The notes under the pieces are model-generated. The model saw only the letters and a list, made by a program, of their open reading frames with translations. It was not told where the DNA came from and ran no database searches. DNA of 64,000 bases from JBFMAI01 sp040755725 (GTDB lineage: Bacteria > Planctomycetota > Phycisphaerae > UBA1845 > Fen-1342): NCBI GenBank assembly GCA_040755725.1, contig JBFMAI010000039.1:186001-250000 (forward strand), in the 5' to 3' direction. The position numbers and the translations under genes are program-made. This document shows, one piece after another, positions 33,291 to 42,900 of this stretch (its first letter is position 1; each line of letters starts with the position of its first letter).

Positions 33291-34451
33291 TCACTCCGGT
33301 TGGACAGCGCCGGTCACGCGGAAATCCACCACCAGCGGCAGGTGGTCGTACGTGCGGCCGGCGTCGTCGGCGGTAACGTCGAAGCGCTGGAGTCCCGTTG
33401 CTTGCAGGTCGAGGTCGCTCATGCTGACCGTGTTCAGGACGAAACTGCGGGCGGGCTCCAGTACGCTGTCACTGTAAATGATGAAGTCGAGCCGGCCCGG
33501 CGGCCAGCGATCGTTGTCGTCACGCCACGTGTATTCGTCCGCCCCATCCCCGTTGTGCCGCGGGCGAAGATCGGTGAACGCGGTGTCGTCCCAATCCGGC
33601 GGCGTGTCCGGCCCGTACGTCGCCTCGTCCGCGATGTCCCCCTCCAGCAACGTCCGCACCGGGCCGAATCCGCCGACGATGTTCAAGTCGCCGGCGACGA
33701 TGATCGGCGTTCCCGGCGGCAGCTCCACGTGTCCCCCGGGCGTCCGCGCGTCCCGAATCCATGCCGCGATGGCGTCGGACTGCTTCTGCCGCTGCGGGTC
33801 GTTCGCCTCGCCGCCGCAACACTTGTAGTGATTATTGAACAGATAGAGGTCCACGTGGAAGCGGTCGTCCGGCAGGTCGATGAGCGCGATGGCTTGTTTG
33901 CGGTCGCCGGCGGGCGTGGTGTCCTTGAGCGTCATCCGGAGCGGGTACTTGCTGACAACGACGTTGTCGCTGCCCTGCCAGGCGTGCCAGGCCGCACCGG
34001 GCGGCGGCGGCAGCGCCACGTTCATCACATCCACGACCTCGGAAGCCGTCCGGGCCCGCACGCCCGCCTTGCCGCGATCTTCCGGGTGCAGGCCGATCTC
34101 CTGCAACGCCAGCACGTCCGGGTCCAGCGCCCGCACCAGCCGGACGAACTTCGCCGCCTGCACCGGCGACACGTCCTCGAAGATCGTGTTCCACAACACG
34201 TTGTACGAGACGAAACGCAGGTCGGCGGCGGGGGCGCGATCCAGGAAGGTCCCGGTGGTCGGCCGGGTCGGCCACGCCACGGCCGGTTGCGTGGCGGCCC
34301 GCGTCAACCTCCCGCTTCCGTCGAGCGGGGGCGGCGGGGCGGGCGGCGGCGCCATCCGCCGCTCGCAGCCCCCGAGGCCGAGCGCCAACCCCGACAGCAC
34401 TAGCCACGCCGAACACACGTGACGCCTCCGTAGTGTGCACAACGCCCTCAT
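33291..34451 (-). CDS. Endonuclease/exonuclease/phosphatase-family lipoprotein
   Basis: A 386-residue exported lipoprotein: basic start, hydrophobic segment ending LALGLGGC (lipobox Cys near 28), a Pro-rich spacer, then an EEP-fold domain from about residue 78. Visible EEP landmarks are RFVSYNVLWN, LALQEIG (metal-binding Glu), FNNHYKC, IIVAGDLNIVGG (Asn/Asp) and the closing YDHLPLVVDF (catalytic Asp-His). Family members cleave phosphodiester or phosphate-ester bonds; in an extracellular planctomycete context it could be a nuclease or a phosphatase. AGGAG precedes the ATG by about 9 bases, and a TACGAT -10-like box lies at 34532-34527. Divergent from mutM. Confidence 0.82.
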   Translation of the reverse strand: MRALCTLRRRHVCSAWLVLSGLALGLGGCERRMAPPPAPPPPLDGSGRLTRAATQPAVAWPTRPTTGTFLDRAPAADLRFVSYNVLWNTIFEDVSPVQAAKFVRLVRALDPDVLALQEIGLHPEDRGKAGVRARTASEVVDVMNVALPPPPGAAWHAWQGSDNVVVSKYPLRMTLKDTTPAGDRKQAIALIDLPDDRFHVDLYLFNNHYKCCGGEANDPQRQKQSDAIAAWIRDARTPGGHVELPPGTPIIVAGDLNIVGGFGPVRTLLEGDIADEATYGPDTPPDWDDTAFTDLRPRHNGDGADEYTWRDDNDRWPPGRLDFIIYSDSVLEPARSFVLNTVSMSDLDLQATGLQRFDVTADDAGRTYDHLPLVVDFRVTGAVQPE

Positions 34452-34620
34452 CGTAGCTCCTTTGCAGCTTTCCTGGGCCGGCCGTAGAAACCCGCTGCCC
34501 AGCCGCGCCGGACCGTTCGGCGCCCTATCGTAGCAGAGCCATGCCGTGAAGGCTCGGCCGGCGTGGCCCCGTCGCCCGCCGGGGCCGCGTTCACGGCTAC
34601 GTCGTCCGGCGTCGCGCGAC

Positions 34621-34626
34621 TACAAT
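34621..34626 (+). promoter_or_regulatory. Candidate -10 box placing the mutM transcript start at its GTG
   Basis: TACAAT ends 6 bases before the mutM GTG (34633), so transcription would begin at or next to the start codon. No Shine-Dalgarno sequence is present. The -35 is not convincing. Confidence 0.35.
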
Positions 34627-34632
34627 GCGTCC

Positions 34633-35448
34633 GTGCCGGAACTGCCTGAAGTCGAGACCATCGTGCGGACGTGCCGCCCGCGGCTGGAAGGCCGGCGCAT
34701 CGTCGCGTTTCGTTCACTGTGGCCCAAGAACGTCGCGCCCGGCGCGCGGGCGGTCAGCCGGGTGCTCGCCGGCCAGACGATCACCCGCCTGACGCGCCGG
34801 GGCAAGCACATTGTGTTTGAACTCGCCGACGGTTGGCTGCTGGTCCACCTGCGGATGAGCGGCCGACTGGAATGGGGCGAAGACCCCGAGCGTCCGCCCG
34901 CGCACGTCCGGGCCGTCTGGGAGCTGGACGACGGCCGGCGGCTGCTGTTGTGCGACGCCCGCAAGTTCGGGCGGATCATCTACACCCGCGACCTGGCGGC
35001 CACGACGGCGGGCCTCGGCCCGGAACCGCTGGCCCGGGACTTCACGGCGGCGAGTTTGGAGCGGCAACTGCGCGCCCGGCGCCGACAACTCAAACCGCTG
35101 CTGCTCGACCAATCGGTGATTGCCGGGTTGGGCAACATTTATGCCGACGAGGCCCTGTTTCACGCCGGCCTGCACCCACTGCGGCGGTCGGACGAATTGA
35201 CGGCGGCGGAAATCGGCCGATTGCACACGGTGATCCGCCGCGTGCTGCGACAGGCGATTGCCGCCCACGGCACGACCATCGATTGGATCTACCCGGGGGG
35301 TTGGATGCAGAAGCGGTTGCGCGTCTACGGCCGCACCGGCCAACCGTGTCGCCGGTGCGGGACGCCGATCATCGCGCTGCGGGTGGCCCAGCGCGGCACG
35401 CACCTCTGTCCGCGCTGCCAGCCGCTTGGCAGGCGGCGGACACGCTGA
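34633..35448 (+). CDS. mutM: Formamidopyrimidine-DNA glycosylase
   Basis: A 271-residue base-excision repair glycosylase/AP lyase that removes 8-oxoguanine and formamidopyrimidines. After Met is removed, the catalytic N-terminal Pro-Glu of PELPEVETI is exposed, which fixes the GTG at 34633 as the start. Also present are the lesion-contact Lys in RRGKHIVFEL, the H2TH region with SVIAGLGNIYADEALF, and a zinc finger, CRRC with a second pair in THLCPRC, preceded by QRG. Length and all active-site residues are normal. It lies 19 bases upstream of asnB and probably shares its transcript. Confidence 0.95.
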   Translation: MPELPEVETIVRTCRPRLEGRRIVAFRSLWPKNVAPGARAVSRVLAGQTITRLTRRGKHIVFELADGWLLVHLRMSGRLEWGEDPERPPAHVRAVWELDDGRRLLLCDARKFGRIIYTRDLAATTAGLGPEPLARDFTAASLERQLRARRRQLKPLLLDQSVIAGLGNIYADEALFHAGLHPLRRSDELTAAEIGRLHTVIRRVLRQAIAAHGTTIDWIYPGGWMQKRLRVYGRTGQPCRRCGTPIIALRVAQRGTHLCPRCQPLGRRRTR

Positions 35449-35467
35449 CACAGTACGGTTTCGCAGC

Positions 35468-37375
35468 ATGTGCGGCATCGCTGGCATTCTGAGCCTGACG
35501 ACGGACCACCGGGTTGATCCAGCGGCCCTCGAGGCGATGGCGGGCCAGCTCGTCCACCGCGGGCCGGATGACTGCGGCCGCTACCTCGACCCGCAGGGCC
35601 GCTGCGGATTCGGTTTCCGCCGCTTGTCGATCATCGACCTGGCGGGCGGGCACCAACCGATCGGCAACGAAGACGGCACGGTCTGGCTCGTTTTCAACGG
35701 CGAGATCTACAACTTCCGCGAGCTGCGGGCCGAGCTCGAGGCGCAGGGCCACCGCTTTGCGACCCGGGCGGACAGCGAAGTCATCGTCCATCTCTACGAG
35801 CAGCACGGTGAAGGGGCCGTCGCGCGCCTAAGCGGCATGTTCGCCCTGGCCATTTGGGACGAGCGTCGCGGGCGATTGTTGCTGGCACGTGACCGTTTCG
35901 GCAAGAAGCCGCTAACCTACGCGGTGTTCGGCGACCGGCTGTATTTCGCCAGCGAAGCCAAGGCGATTCTGGCCCTGCCCGAGGTGCCGCGGCAATTGGA
36001 TCCGCAGTCGTTGCACCGCTACCTCGTGTTCCAATACGTCCCGGCGCCGCACTCGATCTACCGCGGTTTTCGCAAGCTGCCGCCCGGCCACCTGCTCACG
36101 ATCGACCACGGCCGGCCGTTCGACGACCGTCCGCGGCCGTACTGGCGACTCGACCCGACGCCTTTTCGGGGAACCTACGCCGACGCCCAGGCCCGCCTCG
36201 GCGAGCTGCTCACCGCCGCCGTGCGCCGCCGGCTGATCGCCGACGTGCCCCTGGGGGTGTTCCTGTCGGGCGGCGTGGATTCGTCGGTGGTCGTGTCGCT
36301 GATGCACGAACTCGGCGTCGCCCCGCTGCGGACCTTCTCGGTCGGCTTTCCCGACCCGCGTTACGACGAGACCGCCCACGCGCGCCTTGTCGCGCAGCGT
36401 TTCGGCACCGCGCACCACGAGCACGTCGTCACGCCGCAGGCCCGCGAGGTCCTCGACACGCTGGCGTGGCACTACGACGAGCCCTTCGGCGACTCGTCCG
36501 CGATTCCCACCTACTACGTCTCGCGCTGGGCCCGCCAGGCCGTTACCGTCGCGCTCACGGGCGACGCGGGCGATGAGGCCTTCGCCGGTTACGATCGCTA
36601 CCGGGCGGTCCACGTCGCGGCGAAGCTGGACGTGGTCCCGCGACCGCTGCGCCGCGTGTTTGCCGCCGCCGCCGCCGTCCTGCCCCATTCCCGGCCGCGG
36701 ACGCGAACGCACCGGCTTTATCGGTTCCTGCAGGCGCTCGGTGAGCCGCCCGCCCGCCGTTACCTCGCGTGGGTCAACGTGTTCCCGCCAACGTGGCTGG
36801 CGGCGGGCTACCGGCCGGAGTTCCGGGCCGCGGTGGACCACGACGAGCCGGTGCGCTGGTTCGAGCAGCTTTACAAGGCCGGAGAAGGGGCCGCCGCGGA
36901 CCGGGCGATGGCCACCGACTTGGCCAGCTATCTCCCGTACGACCTGCTGCCGAAGGTGGACATCGCGTCGATGGCGTGTGGTCTGGAGTGTCGCTCGCCC
37001 CTGCTCGACCCCGAGGTTGTCACCTTCGCTCGTTCGCTCCCGCTGAATTGGCTGCTCGATCGCCGCGGCGGCAAGCGGCTCCTTAAGGACTGGGCCCGCG
37101 GCCGCCTCCCGCCGGAGATTCTCGCGCGGCCGAAGATGGGCTTCGGCGTGCCGATGGGGATGTGGTTCCGCGGCGAGTTACAGGACCTCGTGCGCCGGCA
37201 TCTCCTCGCACCCGACGCCCTCTGTGCCCGCGTGTTCGATCCGACCTGGCTGCGCGGCCTCGTCGAGGCCCATTTATGCGGACGTGCCAATCACGAGCAC
37301 CCCCTCTGGGCCCTGCTCATGCTCGAATTGTGGGCCCGCCGGTGGCAACCGATAGGTTATCCGGCGTGCCGTTGA
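35468..37375 (+). CDS. asnB: Glutamine-hydrolysing asparagine synthase
   Basis: A 635-residue cytosolic enzyme that makes asparagine, or amidates a related acid, using glutamine. The start MCGIAGIL exposes Cys2, the glutaminase nucleophile, once Met is removed, which decides the start. The glutaminase domain (about 2-210) includes LVHRGPDDCG, RRLSIIDL and FNGEIYNFREL. The synthetase domain (about 215-620) has the pyrophosphate loop FLSGGVDSSVVVSL and LTGDAGDEAFAGYDRY. Family members of this length in planctomycetes often sit with exopolysaccharide genes, but here the neighbours are mutM and fliN, so a housekeeping role is equally likely. Confidence 0.92.
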   Translation: MCGIAGILSLTTDHRVDPAALEAMAGQLVHRGPDDCGRYLDPQGRCGFGFRRLSIIDLAGGHQPIGNEDGTVWLVFNGEIYNFRELRAELEAQGHRFATRADSEVIVHLYEQHGEGAVARLSGMFALAIWDERRGRLLLARDRFGKKPLTYAVFGDRLYFASEAKAILALPEVPRQLDPQSLHRYLVFQYVPAPHSIYRGFRKLPPGHLLTIDHGRPFDDRPRPYWRLDPTPFRGTYADAQARLGELLTAAVRRRLIADVPLGVFLSGGVDSSVVVSLMHELGVAPLRTFSVGFPDPRYDETAHARLVAQRFGTAHHEHVVTPQAREVLDTLAWHYDEPFGDSSAIPTYYVSRWARQAVTVALTGDAGDEAFAGYDRYRAVHVAAKLDVVPRPLRRVFAAAAAVLPHSRPRTRTHRLYRFLQALGEPPARRYLAWVNVFPPTWLAAGYRPEFRAAVDHDEPVRWFEQLYKAGEGAAADRAMATDLASYLPYDLLPKVDIASMACGLECRSPLLDPEVVTFARSLPLNWLLDRRGGKRLLKDWARGRLPPEILARPKMGFGVPMGMWFRGELQDLVRRHLLAPDALCARVFDPTWLRGLVEAHLCGRANHEHPLWALLMLELWARRWQPIGYPACR

Positions 37376-37409
37376 GCACCGCGGACCGTCTGATATGTGG
37401 CCGTAACGC

Positions 37410-37811
37410 ATGATTATCGACCAATCCGAGATTGATGCCCTGCTATCGCAGGCAACCGGGCTGGCAGAGGAGGCGAGCGATCTGCTCACCCCCACCGAGG
37501 CGCCGGCGGCGGTCGCGGAGGCCCCGCCGCCCCCGGTGAACCTCCCCGGCGACCCGGAGGTCAAGCGCATCTTGCGGTTGACCGTGCCGGTGGTCGTGCA
37601 GTTGGCCACACGGCAGATGGCCATCGCGGCGGTGCGCGACTTGTCGGTGGGGGCGATCATCGAGTTTGAGAAGTCGCTGGAAGAGCCGCTCGATCTACTC
37701 GTGAACAACCGCCTGATCGGTCACGGTCAATGCGTGAAAGTCGGGGAGAACTTCGGCCTGCGCGTGACTAAGGTCACCAGTCGGGCGCAGCGCATCCGCT
37801 CGCTCGGCTAG
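37410..37811 (+). CDS. fliN: FliN-type flagellar motor switch protein with FliM-like N-terminal peptide
   Basis: A 133-residue switch-complex protein. The C-terminal 80 residues form the SpoA/surface-presentation domain of FliN: LRLTVPVVVQLATRQM, GAIIEFEKSLEEPLDLLVNN and IGHGQCVKVGENFGLRVT. The N-terminus MIIDQSEIDALLSQ closely resembles the CheY-P-binding peptide of FliM (SQDEIDALL), joined by a Pro/Ala-rich linker of about 35 residues. This arrangement recalls FliY of Firmicutes and spirochaetes and suggests that this FliN can itself bind phospho-CheY at the motor. No flagellar gene adjoins. It begins 34 bases after asnB and may be read from the same transcript. Confidence 0.85.
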   Translation: MIIDQSEIDALLSQATGLAEEASDLLTPTEAPAAVAEAPPPPVNLPGDPEVKRILRLTVPVVVQLATRQMAIAAVRDLSVGAIIEFEKSLEEPLDLLVNNRLIGHGQCVKVGENFGLRVTKVTSRAQRIRSLG

Positions 37812-37877
37812 CCGTAATCTCGAGGCAGCCCCACCCGAAACGAATCGTGCCCTTTCTCCACACCCGCGTGGCACGGG

Positions 37878-38369
37878 TCAGTAAGGGACCACTGCGGCGA
37901 CGACGGCCGGGTCGTGCAGGCAGGTCTCCACCGCGTCGAGGTACGCCAGCCACCAGGCCACGAGGCCGACGTGAAAGGCCGCCAAAAACCACAGGGCGGC
38001 CTCGGCCTGCCAGTGTTTGCGGAGCCGATACAGGACGCCGGCCCCCAAGGCCAGAAGCAGCAGCTTGTAGGCGGCCATGACCCCGGGTCCCTGTCCCAGG
38101 GCTGCGGCCGCCAAGGTGTTCAATTCGAGGAAGTTCCCCCGCAGGGACTGAAAGTACGTCCACGCCAAATCGCACAGGGCCAGGGTCACCACGACCCCGA
38201 GCAGCAGCAGTACGCGAAATGCCCGCGGGGTCGTGGCGGACGCGCTCACCATCGGGGCCACGACGTGGCGGCCGGGCCGCTGTTCGGCCGTGTCGAGGGG
38301 TCGTCCGGGCCAGGCGAGGGTCGTCACTTCAAACCTTCCAAACGCGGCGCTCATGCGCAACAAACGCAT
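37878..38369 (-). CDS. DUF5658-like membrane protein (second copy)
   Basis: A 163-residue protein with a 40-residue polar N-terminus and about four membrane helices: RVLLLLGVVVTLALCDLAW, a second around GQGPGVMAAYKLLLLALGAG, a third at EAALWFLAAFHVGLVAWWL, and a short C-terminal tail. The Asp in the first helix, the loop with LELN and the Lys-initiated next helix parallel the protein at 32796-33209, so the two are probably distant paralogues. Function is unknown. The start is uncertain: ATGs at 38369, 38354 and 38252 are all possible, and none has a strong ribosome site. It is convergent with fliN. Confidence 0.5.
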   Translation of the reverse strand: MRLLRMSAAFGRFEVTTLAWPGRPLDTAEQRPGRHVVAPMVSASATTPRAFRVLLLLGVVVTLALCDLAWTYFQSLRGNFLELNTLAAAALGQGPGVMAAYKLLLLALGAGVLYRLRKHWQAEAALWFLAAFHVGLVAWWLAYLDAVETCLHDPAVVAAVVPY

Positions 38370-38469
38370 TTCGTACTATCGACTCGCTGCCCGTGATCCT
38401 TGACGCCGGCCGGCCGCGTTGCCGCGGGGGCTTCATCCGCCTAAACTGGTATTTGCGGTCGCGCGAGAT

Positions 38470-38521
38470 GGGAGGGCGAGGCGCCTGCCGAGCCGCGACT
38501 CGCCGGGAGGCTCACCCTCCC
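38470..38521. repeat. GGGAGGCTCGCCCTCCC-type palindromic repeat, copy 2
   Basis: GGGAGGGCGAGGCGCCTGCC, GAGCCGCGACTCGCCGGGAG and GCTCACCCTCCC in order: outer GGGAGGG/CCCTCCC arms with a smaller inner hairpin. It lies in the 269-base gap before the efflux operon, which also has a TAGAAT (38553-38558) that could be the operon's -10. Confidence 0.65.
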
Positions 38522-38638
38522 GGCTGGTGTCCTATGATTCCGAATGCCCCTTTAGAATGCGACACGCGCGGCCTCCCCGAAGGGCGACGAGGTTGACTCT
38601 CCAGCGCGACGTCGGCTGCGCCCCGCGGAAGAACCCCT

Positions 38639-39937
38639 ATGCACCGAACGCCGCTCCCAACCCTCTATCTTCTGCTTCCGCCGTTACTTGCGTTTGCGGC
38701 CGCCCCAGCTCCCGCCCAGGGCCCCGGCCCCACGCAGGTTGTGGTCTCCCCGGTGATCGAGCGCGACGTGCCGCCCGCGATTCGGCTGGTCGGCACCATC
38801 CGGGCCGACAAGACCGCCGTCGTCGCCGCCGAAGTCAGCGGCCTGATCGCCGCCTTCGAGGCGGAGGAGGGGCAGTTCCTCGAAGCCGGTCAAGTCATTT
38901 GTCGGCTCGACCCGACCGTCGCGCGGCTGCGGCTGGAAGAAGCCCAGGCGACCTTGGCGGGGCTGCGCGCCCAACTGGAGGAACTGGAGAACGGGGAGCG
39001 GCCGGAAGAGATTCGCCGGCTGGAGGCCCTCGTCGCTCAGGCGGAAGCCGTCCTGGCCAAGCAGGAGTTTGAGCGTAAGCGTGTCACCGGCCTGTTCGAG
39101 CGCGGCCAGAGCAGCGATAAAGAGAAACACGACGTCGAGATGGACTACCTAGCCGCGGCGGCCAATCTCGCCCAAGCCCGTGCTCAACTGGATCGCGCCC
39201 GCAACGGCGAGCGGCCGGAGGTGATCGCCCGCGCGCGGCAGGCCGTGGCCGCACAGGATGCGACCGTCGCTCGGCTCCAGCGTGACCTCGACAAGACGCA
39301 GATTCGCGCCCCGTTCGCCGGGGCGTTCGTGGCCAAGCGGACCGAAACGGGCGAGTGGATTGGCGAAGGCGGCCCGGTGGGCGAGCTGCTGGCGATGGAC
39401 ACCGTGCGGGTGCGGGTCGACGTACCCGAGCGGGCAATCGTCTTTGCCACGGTCGGCGCTCCCGCCACCATCGAGGTCGAGGCCATCCGGGCCACGCAGT
39501 CGGCAACGATCACACGCCGGATTCCGCAGGCCAGTCCCGCCGCCCGCACCTTCCCCGTCGAGATCGACGTGCCCAACGCCGACCACGCTTTGTTGCCGGG
39601 GATGTTCGTGTGGGCCTACGTGCCGGCGGGACCGGCCGGGCGGCGTCTGATGGCGAGTAAGGACGCGGTGGTGGCCCGCGGCACGAACAAGCAGGTGTTT
39701 GTCGTGCGACCGGGGCCCACGGGCGGTTCCCTGGCGGTCCCGCTGGCCGTCGAGACGGGACTCGAGATCGCCGGCGAGATCGAACTGGTCGCGCCGGAAC
39801 TCCGCGCGGGGGATCCGCTTGTGACGCGCGGCAACGAGCGCCTCTTCGGCCCCACGCCCGTAACGCCGATGTCCGCCGCCGCGTCCCAGCCGGCGGCCGG
39901 CCCGCGGGCGACCGCCCCCGCCCCGACGACCCCGTGA
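38639..39937 (+). CDS. RND efflux periplasmic adaptor (membrane fusion protein)
   Basis: A 432-residue periplasmic adaptor that links an inner-membrane RND pump to an outer-membrane duct. Signal peptide 1-27; lipoyl-type halves around AAEVSGLIAAFEAEEGQFLEA (split) and KTQIRAPFAGAFVAKRTETG flank a long alpha hairpin with heptad-like ELENGERPEEIRRLEAL; a beta-barrel (VRVDVPERAIVFATVGAP) and a C-terminal membrane-proximal domain follow, ending in a Pro/Thr-rich tail. The segment NGERPEE...NGERPEV recurs within the hairpin, suggesting internal duplication. The pump gene starts 34 bases downstream, so they form an operon. No TolC gene is in this operon. Confidence 0.9.
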   Translation: MHRTPLPTLYLLLPPLLAFAAAPAPAQGPGPTQVVVSPVIERDVPPAIRLVGTIRADKTAVVAAEVSGLIAAFEAEEGQFLEAGQVICRLDPTVARLRLEEAQATLAGLRAQLEELENGERPEEIRRLEALVAQAEAVLAKQEFERKRVTGLFERGQSSDKEKHDVEMDYLAAAANLAQARAQLDRARNGERPEVIARARQAVAAQDATVARLQRDLDKTQIRAPFAGAFVAKRTETGEWIGEGGPVGELLAMDTVRVRVDVPERAIVFATVGAPATIEVEAIRATQSATITRRIPQASPAARTFPVEIDVPNADHALLPGMFVWAYVPAGPAGRRLMASKDAVVARGTNKQVFVVRPGPTGGSLAVPLAVETGLEIAGEIELVAPELRAGDPLVTRGNERLFGPTPVTPMSAAASQPAAGPRATAPAPTTP

Positions 39938-39971
39938 TCGACGAGCCGCGCCCTTTGCGGAGTAGCTTCCG

Positions 39972-42900
39972 GTGAACCTGATCCGCCTGTGTTTGCACCG
40001 CCCGGTGGGGGTGTCCGTCGGCGTGCTGCTGGTCGTCCTGTTCGGACTGCTGTCGCTGTTCGCCATCCCCGTGCAGCTCACGCCCAACGTGGACACGCCG
40101 ATTATCTCGGTCCAGACGCGGTGGCTGGGGGCCAATCCGCAGGAGATGGAGCGGGAGGTCATCGACCGGCAGGAGGAGATGCTCCGCAGCGTGAAGGGGC
40201 TGCGGAAGATGACCAGCGAGTCGCGCGACAACCGCGGGACGATCCGGCTGGAGTTCTATCCCGACGTCAATAAAGAGACCGCGCTGCGCGACGTGACCGA
40301 CAAACTGCGGCAGGTCTCCGGTTACCCGCTGGAGGTCGATCAGCCGACGGTGCAGGCCGCCGACGCCGCCGCCGAGACACCCATCGCCTGGCTCGTCCTC
40401 TACGCCAAGGACCCGGACGAGGAGGAGCAGGTCCGCGAACTGGAGGATTTCGCGGAGGACTACATCAAGCCTTATCTCGATCGCGTCCCGGGCGTCGCGG
40501 AGGTGGACATTTACGGCGGCAAGAAGCGGGAGATGCAGGTGCGGGTCGAGGCGGGGGCCCTCGCCGCTCGCGGCCTGACGGTCCGCGACGTGGTCACCGC
40601 GTTGCGCGGCCAGAATACAAACGTCTCCGCCGGCGCCCGCGCCCAAGGCAAACGCGACTACACCGTCCGCACCGTCGGCCAGTACGCCTCCGCCGAGGAA
40701 ATCCTCGACACGGTGATCGCCTACACCCCCGGCGGCCCGGTGTACGTGCGCGACGTGGCCGAAGTCGAGCTGAGCTTCCGGCGGCCGATTTCCTTCGTCC
40801 GCGCCCGGGGGAGGTGGGTGCTGTCGTTGCCGGTGCGGCGGGAAGTGGGCGCGAACGTCATCACGGTCATGGAGGGGATCAAGGACGCGGTGCGGCGGGC
40901 GAACGACGAGGTGCTGCGGGCCCGCGGCCTCGAGCTGGAGCTGACGCAGGTCTACGACGAGACGGTCTACATTCACCAGTCGATCGCGATGGTGCAATGG
41001 AACATCGTGATCGGCGGGGCGCTGGCGACGGCGGTGCTGCTCCTGTTCCTGCGGGATTGGCGGGCGACCCTCGTCGTCGCGCTGGCGATTCCCGTCACGG
41101 TCATCGGGACGTTCGTCGCCGTCGTGGCCTTCGGCCGCACGCTCAACGTGATCTCGCTGGCGGGCATGGCTTTCGCCGTCGGCATGGTCGTCGACAACGC
41201 CGTCGTCGTGCTGGAGAACATCTACCGGCACCGGCAGATGGGCCAGGCGACCTTCCAGGCAGCGATGGACGGCGCGAACGAGGTCTGGGGCGCCGTCCTG
41301 GCCAGCACGCTGACGACGATGGCCGTCTTCATCCCGGTCATTTTCGTCCGCGAGGAGGCCGGGCAGCTTTTCCGCGACATCAGCATCGCCATCGCCACCG
41401 CCGTCGGCCTGTCGCTGATCGTCTCGGTCACGGTGATCCCGACGCTGGCGGCGCGGCTGCTGGGCGTCCGTCAACCGCGGGACATCCCCGCCAGCGAGCG
41501 GCACCCGACGGGCCGCGTGGCGGCGGCCGTGGCGATGCTCGTCGAGCGCGTGAATCTCCGACCGCGGTTCCGCCTGGCGCTGATCGTGCTAATGGCCGGC
41601 GGCGCGCTCGGGCTGGCCCGCCTGTTGATACCTGACGCGACGTACCTCCCGTCGGGCAATCGCAATCTCGTCTTCGGTTTCCTGCTGACGCCCCCGGGGT
41701 ACACGCTCGCCGAGTTCGAACGCATCGCCCGGACCATCGAGAACGGCATTCACGCTTATTGGGAAGTCGAGCCGGGCTCGGAAGAACAACGGCAGCTCGA
41801 CGCCGCCTGGCGCGAACAGACACAGCGGATGATTGACGCCCACGCGATCCCCGACCTCGCCCAGGGCGACGGCAAGCGGCTCTCGTGGCTCGAACGCGAC
41901 CGCATCCGTCGCGAGTGGCTCACCCCCCCGCCGCTGATCGACCACTTCTTCCTGGTGTCGTTCAACGGCGGCTGCTTCATGGGGGCCTCCAGCCGCGATC
42001 CGAAGCGCGTCAAGCCCCTGGTCCGTTTGTTGCAGCGGGCCGCCGGCGGCATCCCGGGCGTCTTCCCCATGTTCTTCCAGACACAGCTCTTTACGTTCGG
42101 CGGCGGCAACACGGCGGACATCCAGATTCGCGGCGACAATCTCGACCAGGTCATCGCCGCCGCCACCGCCATGTACACGGAGTGCAACACGGCCTTCGGC
42201 CAGCCGCGCCCCTCCCCGACCAACTTCAACCTCGGCCGGCCCGAGCTCCAGGTCGTCCCGGACCGCGAGCGCGCCGCGGACCTCGGTCTGACCGCCGCCG
42301 ATGTCGGGCAGATCGTGGAGGCGACGGTCGACGGCGTGTACGTGGGCGACTACCGGCTGGCGGGCGGCGACACGATCGACTTGCGGCTGTTGATCCAGGG
42401 ACAACTCGGCGAACCCACCCAGAAGATCGGCCAGGTGCCGATCTACACGCCCGTCGGCGGGATCGTCCCCCTCTCGGCCGCCGTCCGGCTGATTGACACC
42501 ACCGCGCTCGAACAGATCAACCACGTCGAGCGCCAGCGAGCCGTCACGCTCACCGTCAACCCGCCCGAGGCGCTGGCCCTCGAAGCCGTGATCCGCCAGA
42601 TCAAAGAGGAAATCGAGCCCAAACTGCGGCAGGAGGGGCGGATCGCGCCCGGCGTCCTCGTCAGCCTCACCGGTAACGCCGACAAGCTCGTGGCGGCCCG
42701 CAACGCGATGGTCGGCGAGTGGCGCGGGTTCACGCTTCAGACCGCGGCCAATATCGTCGGCAGCCGCTTCTTCCTCTCCGTCATCATCGTGTACCTGTTG
42801 ATGGCGGCGTTGTACGAGAGTTGGATCTACCCCTTCGTCATCATGTTCAGTGTACCCCTGGCGGTGTTTGGCGGGTTCCTGGGGCTCTCGATCGCGCACT

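Noticed and set aside
34546..34632. Longer mutM start at 34546
   Set aside because: The enzyme needs Pro as residue 2 for catalysis, which fixes the GTG at 34633.
35258..35467. Longer asnB start at 35258
   Set aside because: The glutaminase needs Cys2, so MCGIAG at 35468 is the start; the upstream part is mutM in another frame.
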